6,998 nt of DNA from an uncultured Rubrobacteraceae bacterium. Its GTDB lineage: Bacteria > Actinomycetota > Rubrobacteria > Rubrobacterales > Rubrobacteraceae. A program made the translations under genes and the position numbers. The notes beneath the pieces were generated by a model. That model saw nothing but the letters and a program-made list of their open reading frames with translations, was not told the origin of the DNA and searched no databases. The stretch lies in NCBI GenBank assembly GCA_902805985.1, contig CADCUW010000604.1, forward strand, positions 2,974 through 9,971, written 5' to 3'. Within the stretch, counting starts at the first letter, position 1; the number at the start of each line of letters is the position of its first letter. Below are positions 1 through 5,523 of the stretch, piece by piece.

Positions 1-1173
1 CCGCTGGAGGATGGCGCCCTGCAAGATCCCCTCCACCTCGTCGAACGACGGCATCCGCGGCGTGTTCAGGATCACGGGGTCTCTCAAACAGTCCTGGACG
101 ATCAGGGCGAGCATCCCGCCGTCCACCGTCACGTCCGCCAGGACGCTCCCTCCCATCACCCGGACGATAAGATTCCTCACGGCCTCGACGGCCGCCCTCG
201 CGCTCCCCTCGCGAGACGGTGCCCCGGCTACGCCGAGGTTGGGGGCGGCCTGCGAGATCTTCTCCACGCTCACGGGCAGGTTGAACTGCAGCACGCCCGG
301 CAGCACGCCGGCGATGGCGACGCCGTGCGACACGCCCAGCCTCGCGCCGAGCGGGTGGGCGATGGCGTGGCAGAGGCCAAGCCCCGTGCCGGTCGCAAAA
401 GCCTGCCCCGCGAGGTTGGAGGCGAAAAGCATCTGGGACCTGGCTTCCAGGTCGTTCCCCCGGGCGACGGCCGCTGGAAGCCAGCCGGAGATCATGCCGA
501 TGGCGTGCAGCGCGAGCCCGTCGGCGATGGGGTTGGCGTTGCGCGACATGAGCGCTTCGAGGGCGTGGGTCAAAGCGTCGATCCCGGTCGCGGCCGTGAT
601 CTGTGGCGGCAGGCCCACCGTCAGAGCGGGGTCGAGGACGCACCTTCGGGGCCTTACGCTCTCGTGGCCTATGTAGAACTTGCGCTCCCCCACAACGTCC
701 GTGATGACGCCGAAGCCGTTGGTCTCGGCCGCCGTGCCGGCGGTCGTTGGGACCGCCACGATGGGCAGGCCAGAGGCGAGATCTTTCGCGGGGTCTGGGA
801 GGTCTCGCGCCGAGCCGTCGTTGGTCGCGTGCAGGGAGATGGCCTTCGCCGCGTCCATGGCGGAGCCGCCGCCCACCGCGACGAGCACGGTCCGCTCTAC
901 CCCGAAGTCCTTTAACGCGGAGGTGCCGCCCTCGACGTCGTCCGTGGTCGGGTTGGGCGTGACGCCGTCGAACACGACGGTGTCCATCCCCGGTGGGATC
1001 TTCTGCCGCACGAGGTCCGCGACGCCGGCCCTCCTCACGCCGGGGTCCGTGACGATGAAAGCTCGTTCTCCGCCGCACGCGGCGACGAGTGCGCCGATCC
1101 CGTCCACGGACCCCACGCCGAAGCTCAGGCGGCCACCAAAGTCGAGGTTGAGAGTCTGCGCGCTGAGCGTCAT
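1..1173 (-). CDS. Iron-containing (type III) alcohol dehydrogenase, C-terminus cut by window edge
   Basis: Translating the minus strand from ATG at 1173-1171 gives 391 codons without a stop, running exactly to base 1, so the 3' end lies outside the window. Family length (about 380-400) implies that only a short tail is missing. It is an NAD(P)-dependent, Fe2+/Zn2+-containing alcohol dehydrogenase. The N-terminal dinucleotide fold has GGGSAMDAAK (101-110), followed by VPTTAGTAAE (141-150). Metal ligands are Asp199 and His203 (GIDALTHALE), His269 (GLCHAIAHPLGA) and His283 (SHGVAIA), with the conserved active-site His273 also present; their spacing matches FucO-type enzymes. Relatives reduce or oxidise 1,2- and 1,3-diols, 4-hydroxybutyrate, or maleylacetate, so the substrate is open. 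Its ribosome site is weak: GAAGGTGA is about 16 bases from the ATG, and no other start is available in frame within the gap. It is 80 nt downstream of the aldehyde dehydrogenase, forming an alcohol-aldehyde-acid pair. Confidence 0.9.
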   Translation of the reverse strand, partial: MTLSAQTLNLDFGGRLSFGVGSVDGIGALVAACGGERAFIVTDPGVRRAGVADLVRQKIPPGMDTVVFDGVTPNPTTDDVEGGTSALKDFGVERTVLVAVGGGSAMDAAKAISLHATNDGSARDLPDPAKDLASGLPIVAVPTTAGTAAETNGFGVITDVVGERKFYIGHESVRPRRCVLDPALTVGLPPQITAATGIDALTHALEALMSRNANPIADGLALHAIGMISGWLPAAVARGNDLEARSQMLFASNLAGQAFATGTGLGLCHAIAHPLGARLGVSHGVAIAGVLPGVLQFNLPVSVEKISQAAPNLGVAGAPSREGSARAAVEAVRNLIVRVMGGSVLADVTVDGGMLALIVQDCLRDPVILNTPRMPSFDEVEGILQGAILQR

Positions 1174-1253
1174 GCGAGGATCACCGTCACCTTCTCGATA
1201 GAGCCCGTGTACCGCACGCTCTTCCCCGTTCTCTCTCGGCGTGAACCGCGCGC
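1174..1253 (-). other. Intergenic gap between aldehyde and alcohol dehydrogenase genes
   Basis: This is the longest non-coding stretch in the window, at 80 nt. I see only a 4-bp inverted repeat (CGTG/CACG around a five-base loop, 1206-1218) and a weak, distant purine motif GAAGGTGA (1194-1187). Nothing here supports a terminator or a promoter with confidence, so read-through into the alcohol dehydrogenase is likely. Confidence 0.4.
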
Positions 1254-2774
1254 CTATCCCCGGCGGTTCGGCAGCTCGATCCAGGTCGTCTTGAGTTGCT
1301 CGTACTGCTCGAGGGCGTGGAGGGACTTGTCCCGGCCGTAGCCGGACTCGCCGAAGCCCCCGAAGGGCACCGTGGCGTCGCTCGCGTCGAAGGAGTTCAC
1401 CCACACGGTGCCGGCGCGCAGAGCCTTCGCGGCGCGGTGGGCGCGGGTGATGTCCGAGGTCCACACGGAGGCCGCGAGGCCGTACTTCGTGGCGTTGGCG
1501 AGTGAGATCGCCTCCCGCTCGTCTTTGAAATCGAGGACGCTCAAGACGGGGCCGAAGATCTCCTCGTTGGCGATCCGCATCTCGCGACCGACGCCCTCGA
1601 AGATGGTCGGCCCGACGTAGAAACCCCCGCTCTCCCGCAGAACCCGATCCCCCCCGAACGCCAGCGAGGCCCCCTCCCGACGGCCGACCTCGACGTAGCC
1701 GAGGACGCGGTCCAGTTGTTCGCCGTTGACCACGGCCCCCATCTTCGCCGTGGTGTCCAGGGGATCTTTCGGCTGCATCTCTCCTGCGAGCTGCGAGATC
1801 TCGTGCAGCAGGTCGTCCTTGATGGCGCGGTCGACGATCAGGCGCGACCCGGCGTGGCAGGTCTGACCCGCGTTGTAGAAGATCCCCCAGGCGATGCTGG
1901 ACGCCGCTTCCTTCAGGTCAGGGACGTCGGAGAGGACCACCTGCGGGCTCTTGCCGCCGCACTCCAGGGAGACGGACTTCATGTTTGATTCCCCGGCGTA
2001 GCCGAGGAACGCCTTGCCGACCTCGGTCGAGCCGGTAAAGGTGAGCTTGTCCACGCCGGGGTGGCGGCCGAGCGCGGCGCCCGCCGTGGGCCCGTAGCCG
2101 GGAACGACGTTGAAGACGCCTTCGGGCACGCCGGCCTCGGCGGCCAGTCGGCCCAGGATCAGGGCCGAGAGCGGCGACTGCTCGGCGGGCTTTAACACCA
2201 CGGAGTTGCCCGTGGCGAGCGCCGGCGCGGCCTTCCAGGCGGTGATGATGAGCGGGTAGTTCCACGGCACGACCGCGGCCACGACGCCGAACGGCTCGCG
2301 CGTAACGAGGGCCAGCGAGTCAGCGCCGGTCGGCGCGACCTCGCCGTAGCGCTTGTCTACCGCCTCCGCGAACCACCTGAAGTATCCCGCAGCGCCAGGC
2401 ACGTCCACCGAGAGCGCATCACCTATGGGCTTCCCCACGTCCAGCGACTCGACGAGCGCAAGCTCCTCCAGGTTCTCTTCGATCAGGCCCGCGAGCCTTA
2501 GCAGCACCTCCTTGCGCTCGGCAGGCGCCTTGTTCGCCCAGCGACCGTCCTCGAAGGCCGTCCTGGCCGCCTCGACGGCGAGGTCCACGTCGGCCGCGTC
2601 ACATTCGGCCACCTCGGCGATCACGCCCCCGTCCCTCGGGGAGATAGTCCTGAAGCGCCTGCCGGAGACGGCCGCGCGATATTGCCCCCCGATCCAGGCC
2701 CGGCCCTCGGGTTCGAGCGCCGCGGCCCTTCCCGTCCACTCTTGCCTGGAGAGCTCCCGCGTGCCAGACGCCAT
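1254..2774 (-). CDS. PuuC-like NAD(P)+-dependent aldehyde dehydrogenase
   Basis: This 506-residue member of the classical aldehyde dehydrogenase superfamily oxidises an aldehyde to its acid in the cytosol. Catalytic elements are complete: the oxyanion Asn172 (PWNYP), Lys195 (LKPAEQSP), the GSTEVG turn of the Rossmann fold (248-253), the general base Glu271 (LECGGKSP), nucleophile Cys306 (NAGQTCHAG) and NEEIFGP (403-409). The C-terminal block FGGFGESGYGRDKSLHALE and LKTTW matches E. coli PuuC, the gamma-glutamyl-gamma-aminobutyraldehyde dehydrogenase, and broad-range relatives acting on betaine-type or amino-aldehydes. The start ATG has a strong GGGAGGA nine bases upstream, the best ribosome site in the window. 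It lies 65 nt after the enolase-family gene. With a ureohydrolase in the same operon, 4-aminobutanal or a related omega-amino-aldehyde is a reasonable substrate, but the adjacent alcohol dehydrogenase and dehydratase-like gene allow other aldehydes. I therefore give no symbol. Confidence 0.93.
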   Translation of the reverse strand: MASGTRELSRQEWTGRAAALEPEGRAWIGGQYRAAVSGRRFRTISPRDGGVIAEVAECDAADVDLAVEAARTAFEDGRWANKAPAERKEVLLRLAGLIEENLEELALVESLDVGKPIGDALSVDVPGAAGYFRWFAEAVDKRYGEVAPTGADSLALVTREPFGVVAAVVPWNYPLIITAWKAAPALATGNSVVLKPAEQSPLSALILGRLAAEAGVPEGVFNVVPGYGPTAGAALGRHPGVDKLTFTGSTEVGKAFLGYAGESNMKSVSLECGGKSPQVVLSDVPDLKEAASSIAWGIFYNAGQTCHAGSRLIVDRAIKDDLLHEISQLAGEMQPKDPLDTTAKMGAVVNGEQLDRVLGYVEVGRREGASLAFGGDRVLRESGGFYVGPTIFEGVGREMRIANEEIFGPVLSVLDFKDEREAISLANATKYGLAASVWTSDITRAHRAAKALRAGTVWVNSFDASDATVPFGGFGESGYGRDKSLHALEQYEQLKTTWIELPNRRG

Positions 2775-2839
2775 AAGCCCCTTCCTCCCGTGTAATCGCG
2801 TTTATTTACGTCCATTCGGCGGAGCCTCGCGCCCCACCA
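2775..2839 (-). other. Intergenic gap between enolase-family and aldehyde dehydrogenase genes
   Basis: This 65-nt gap holds the aldehyde dehydrogenase ribosome site and an unusually AT-rich patch (TAAATAAACGCGATTACA on the minus strand). There is a possible weak GGCG/CGCC hairpin near the enolase stop without a following T-run, so I do not call a terminator. No clear -35/-10 pair is present. Confidence 0.4.
2783..2789 (-). promoter_or_regulatory. Strong ribosome binding site of the aldehyde dehydrogenase
   Basis: GGGAGGA on the minus strand ends eight bases before the ATG at 2774. It is the best match to the 16S anti-Shine-Dalgarno sequence in the window and suggests independent, efficient initiation of the aldehyde dehydrogenase, unlike the coupled genes upstream. 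Confidence 0.8.
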
Positions 2840-3991
2840 CTACCCCACCCGCACCACTCCGGCCCCGTTCGTATCTGGACCGGCCTCTGCGACGGCCTCC
2901 AGGACCTCCTCGCCCAGCTCGACGCCGAGCCCGGGCCGATCCGGTATTTCGAGATAACCTTCGGAGTCGATGTCGAGCGGTTCGGCGAGGAGGAAGTCCC
3001 GCGCTTGTGGGCTCCAGCCCGGCGGGTCGTAGGGGAACTCCAGGTACGGCCCTCCCCCGACGCCGGCGGTGACGTGCAGGTTGGCGAGCAGACCGATGCC
3101 GCCGTCGGTCCAGGTGTGCGGGGTGAACCACCGGCCCGAGGCCAGCGCGAGCTCGGCGATCATGCGGCAGCGCATCATACCGACGGAGAGCACGACGTCC
3201 GGCTGGTAGACGTCGAGGGCGTCCTCCCGCAGAAGACGCAGTAGCTCCTCGGGCGTCCGCAACATCTCCCCCCCGGCCACCCGCGGCGAGCCCGAGGCGC
3301 GAAGGCTCTTGAGGCCTTCGACGTCCGAGAGGGGCAGCGGCTCCTCGAGCCAGAGCACGTCGAGCTCCCGGAGCCGTCCGGCTATCTCGCGCGCGGCGGC
3401 CGGGTCTATGCTGCGCCTGGCGTCGCCCGCCATGCGCCAGGCCTGGTTGACGTCGACCATGATCTCCATCGAGCCGCCGACCGCCTCCCTGACGGCCTCG
3501 ACCGCCTCCACACCCTCCCCGAACCGCCACGGATCCACGCGCAGCTTTATCGCCTTGAAACCGCGGTCCCGGCACGCCAGCGCAGAGCGGGCCCGGTCGG
3601 AGGGGTCCATGAGGGCCCCGGTCGAGGCGTAGGCCGGCACCCGGTCCGTGGCCCCGCCGAACAGGTTAGAGACGGGCTGGGCGCAGATCTTCCCGACGAG
3701 GTCCCAGAGCGCCGCCTCCACCGGCCAGTACCGGCCCGCGTGGAACGAGAGCGTCTCGAGGACCCTCACGTGGCGGGACATCCGCATCGGGTCCTCGCCG
3801 ACAAAGTGGTGCGCGTGGCGGGAGAAGTCCGACATCGTATCGCCCGAGCCGACGCCCGTGATCCCCTCGTCCGTTTCCACGAAGACGAGGGTCGCCTCCG
3901 TGACGCGCCGCGGGTCCGGGTCCCAAGCGGCCCGGAAAGGGGGGTCGAGGTCCCGCGCCACGCGCGAGATCCTGACGCCCGTTATCTTCAC
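2840..3991 (-). CDS. Mandelate racemase/muconate lactonizing enzyme family protein (enolase superfamily, MR subgroup)
   Basis: This 383-residue enzyme belongs to the enolase superfamily. Members abstract the proton alpha to a carboxylate using a Mg2+-stabilised enolate, giving racemisation, cycloisomerisation or dehydration of sugar acids. The N-terminal capping domain spans about 1-120 (MKITGVRIS opening, ALWDLVGK at 94-101) and the barrel follows. FKAIKLRVD (145-153) is the position of the KxK motif, here Lys149-x-Arg151. Metal ligands are Asp180 (MVDVNQAW), Glu216 or Glu217 (WLEEPL) and Glu242 (GGEM). Asp265 (YQPD) and His292 (TPHTW) form the His-Asp dyad that marks the mandelate racemase subgroup, and Glu318 (YLEF) follows. 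The GTG start overlaps the stop of the Fae-like gene as GTGA, indicating translational coupling. The subgroup contains many acid-sugar dehydratases, but no signature lets me name the substrate. Substitution of the second lysine is noteworthy. Confidence 0.9.
   Translation of the reverse strand: MKITGVRISRVARDLDPPFRAAWDPDPRRVTEATLVFVETDEGITGVGSGDTMSDFSRHAHHFVGEDPMRMSRHVRVLETLSFHAGRYWPVEAALWDLVGKICAQPVSNLFGGATDRVPAYASTGALMDPSDRARSALACRDRGFKAIKLRVDPWRFGEGVEAVEAVREAVGGSMEIMVDVNQAWRMAGDARRSIDPAAAREIAGRLRELDVLWLEEPLPLSDVEGLKSLRASGSPRVAGGEMLRTPEELLRLLREDALDVYQPDVVLSVGMMRCRMIAELALASGRWFTPHTWTDGGIGLLANLHVTAGVGGGPYLEFPYDPPGWSPQARDFLLAEPLDIDSEGYLEIPDRPGLGVELGEEVLEAVAEAGPDTNGAGVVRVG
3988..3991 (-). other. 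GTGA stop-start overlap between the Fae homologue and the enolase-family gene
   Basis: The TGA stop of the Fae-like gene (3990-3988) and the GTG start of the enolase-family gene (3991-3989) share bases, reading GTGA. Such overlaps usually mean coupled translation and suggest that the two proteins are needed together. Confidence 0.85.
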
Positions 3992-4503
3992 CCGGCCCCC
4001 CCGAAGAACGGGTTGGAGGGCGCGTCCGCCAGCGAGAGAACGTCCTCGATAGAAGGCGTCTCCTCGACCGCGGCCCCGATGGCCTCCCTTACCGCGCGCC
4101 GGTTGTTCTCGAACACCTCACCCTCGTCGTTCGCCTCCGGGTTGACGTAGACGGCCGCGATGCAGAGTGTATTGCGCGCCTCTTTGGCGGGCACGATGCC
4201 GTCGGCGACGGCGACGGCTACCCCGCCCGCGATCCCGGCCTGCGCCGCGCCGAACGTCAGGTTGACGTGGGCGTCTCCCTCCATCGTCGCCTTGTTGACG
4301 AAGAGCGTGAAAGGCAGGGCCGGTACTCCCGGCCGGACCACCGCGACGAACGGGGCGTGGCCCATCCTGGGCGTGGCAAGGGCCGTCGTCCAGGCCGTCT
4401 CGACCGGCCCGCCCTTGCGGCCGATGACGACGTTGACGTGGGCGGCGTTGACGCCCTCCCCGACGAAAGACTCCCCGATCAAACTCGTAGCCGCAAACTG
4501 CAC
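3988..4503 (-). CDS. fae: Formaldehyde-activating enzyme (Fae) homologue
   Basis: This protein resembles Fae, which condenses formaldehyde with tetrahydromethanopterin in methylotrophs and archaea. Numbering from the preferred GTG start it has 171 residues, close to the usual 160-170. Family blocks in order are IGESFVGEG (9-17), AAHVNVVIG (20-28) carrying the conserved histidine proposed as catalytic (here His22), MGHAPFVAVVRP (47-58), FVNKAT (68-73), FGAAQAGIAGGVAVAVADGIVP (84-105), AAVYVNPEA (116-124) and the terminal PSNPF (162-166). Compared with classical Fae, the Asp after the catalytic His is Asn (HVN for HID), VFIHxEA has become VYVNPEA, and the terminal HPF is NPF, so cofactor or substrate may differ. 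The GTG at 4503 has AGAGGA nine bases upstream; a TTG at 4527 in the same frame would add eight residues but has poorer spacing. It follows the ureohydrolase closely and its stop overlaps the next start. Homology is strong; formaldehyde activity is unproven. Confidence 0.88.
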   Translation of the reverse strand: MQFAATSLIGESFVGEGVNAAHVNVVIGRKGGPVETAWTTALATPRMGHAPFVAVVRPGVPALPFTLFVNKATMEGDAHVNLTFGAAQAGIAGGVAVAVADGIVPAKEARNTLCIAAVYVNPEANDEGEVFENNRRAVREAIGAAVEETPSIEDVLSLADAPSNPFFGGAG

Positions 4504-4512
4504 GATGACCCG

Positions 4513-4518
4513 TCCTCT
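4513..4518 (-). promoter_or_regulatory. Ribosome binding site deciding the GTG start of the Fae homologue
   Basis: AGAGGA on the minus strand lies nine bases before the GTG at 4503-4501. The competing in-frame TTG at 4527 has its nearest purine motif, GGAGAG at 4548-4543, fifteen bases away. The GTG start also gives a length of 171 residues, like characterised Fae proteins, so I prefer it. Confidence 0.6.
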
Positions 4519-4554
4519 CTGCCCCAAAAGCGCCTGAACGCACTCTCCGGGGCG

Positions 4555-5508
4555 TTACCCATTCCGCTTCTTCTGAAGAGCGATCAGGCCCAGGAAATCG
4601 TGGGCGACGTTGGCCGCCACGAGGGCCGTTACCTGCCCTGGACCGTCGTAGGCCGGGCAGACCTCGACCACGTCGCAGCCGACGATGTCGATGCCGACGA
4701 GCCCCCGCACGAACTCCTGCGCCTCGCGGCTGGTGTAGCCGCCTATCTCCGGCGTCCCCGTTCCAGGCGCGTACGCGGGGTCCACAAAGTCTATGTCGAA
4801 GGAGACGTAAACCTTCGCGTCCCCTACTCGCTCCCTGACGCGCTCTATAACGGCCGGTATTCCGAGCTCCCGCACCTCGTCGGTCGGGACGAGGTCGAAG
4901 CCCATGTCCCTCGCGTCGTCCCAGTCGCGCTCGTCGTAGATCGAGCCGCGCATCCCGACCTGGATGGAGCGTGCTGGGTCGAGCAGGCCTTCCTCCACCG
5001 CGCGACGGAACGGCGTTCCGTGGGTGTACTTCTGGCCGAAGTAGGCGTCCCAGGTGTCCGGGTGGGAGTCGAACTGGACGAGGGCCAAAGGTCCGTGGAC
5101 GGCCGCGGCGGCGCGAAGCTCCGGGAGGGCTATGGAGTGGTCGCCGCCGAGGACTATCGGGACGGTGCCGGCGCGGTGGATCGCCTCGAGGCCTTCAGCG
5201 ATTTTCTCGTAACTCTCCCGGATAAAGCCGGGCACGACCGGCACGTCGCCGTAGTCGATCACGGAGAGGTAATCGAAGATGGTGACGCCGAGGCCGGGGT
5301 TGTGGCGGCGTAGGAGGTGGGAGGCGCTCCTTATGGCCTCCGGCCCGAAGCGGGCGCCGACGCGGAAAGTGGCGCCGGTGTCGAAGGGGGCGCCGACGAT
5401 GGCGGCGTCGGCGTTCGGCAGGTCGCGCACGTTCGGGAGGCGCATGAAGGTGCGCACGTCCGAGAAGCGCGGGGTCGCGAAAGAGTCGGCGGGTTCGTAG
5501 TGGGTCAA
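4555..5508 (-). CDS. speB: Agmatinase/ureohydrolase family protein (agmatinase or guanidino-acid hydrolase)
   Basis: This is a 317-residue cytosolic binuclear-manganese ureohydrolase that removes urea from a guanidino substrate, such as agmatine to putrescine or 4-guanidinobutyrate to GABA. All metal-site motifs are intact: GGDHS with His124, FDSHPD with Asp147, His149 and Asp151, and SFDIDFVDP with Asp238 and Asp240. THGTPF (His163 region) and the downstream VEVCPAYD (Glu282) are also typical. FRVGARFGPEAIR at 48-60 is the usual N-terminal family signature. The start is TTG at 5508-5506, supported by GGAGAG six bases upstream and by full-length family alignment from that point. It lies only 15 nt after the permease stop, so the two are almost surely co-transcribed. 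The GabP-like neighbour and downstream PuuC-like dehydrogenase fit either agmatine or guanidinobutyrate; the family is notorious for substrate mis-annotation, so the speB symbol is provisional. Confidence 0.92.
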   Translation of the reverse strand: MTHYEPADSFATPRFSDVRTFMRLPNVRDLPNADAAIVGAPFDTGATFRVGARFGPEAIRSASHLLRRHNPGLGVTIFDYLSVIDYGDVPVVPGFIRESYEKIAEGLEAIHRAGTVPIVLGGDHSIALPELRAAAAVHGPLALVQFDSHPDTWDAYFGQKYTHGTPFRRAVEEGLLDPARSIQVGMRGSIYDERDWDDARDMGFDLVPTDEVRELGIPAVIERVRERVGDAKVYVSFDIDFVDPAYAPGTGTPEIGGYTSREAQEFVRGLVGIDIVGCDVVEVCPAYDGPGQVTALVAANVAHDFLGLIALQKKRNG

Positions 5509-5514
5509 GCGGGG

Positions 5515-5520
5515 CTCTCC
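5515..5520 (-). promoter_or_regulatory. Ribosome binding site supporting the TTG start of the ureohydrolase
   Basis: GGAGAG on the minus strand begins three bases after the permease stop codon (TAG at 5526-5524) and ends six bases before the TTG at 5508. It decides the start of the ureohydrolase, since no ATG or GTG occurs at a suitable distance. Confidence 0.7.
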
Positions 5521-5523
5521 GAT

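Noticed and set aside
11..1201. Overlapping plus-strand open frames covering the left end
   Set aside because: The minus strand reads as one uninterrupted iron-dependent alcohol dehydrogenase with all metal ligands, so these frames are shadows.
1201..1220. Short inverted repeat considered as a terminator between the two dehydrogenase genes
   Set aside because: The stem is only 4 bp, a mismatch blocks extension, and no T-run follows on the minus strand.
2791..2815. AT-rich patch considered as an internal promoter for the aldehyde dehydrogenase
   Set aside because: TAAATA and GATTAC resemble -10 elements, but no -35-like hexamer lies at 16-18 nt, so a promoter cannot be supported by eye.
2353..3072. 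Plus-strand open frame crossing the gap between the aldehyde dehydrogenase and enolase-family genes
   Set aside because: The product is Ser/Ala/Pro/Arg-rich without family features, and most of its length is antisense to the two real genes.
4267..5313. 348-codon open frame on the plus strand across the Fae-like and ureohydrolase genes
   Set aside because: It spans two well-supported genes on the other strand and has charged, low-complexity composition with no recognisable motif.
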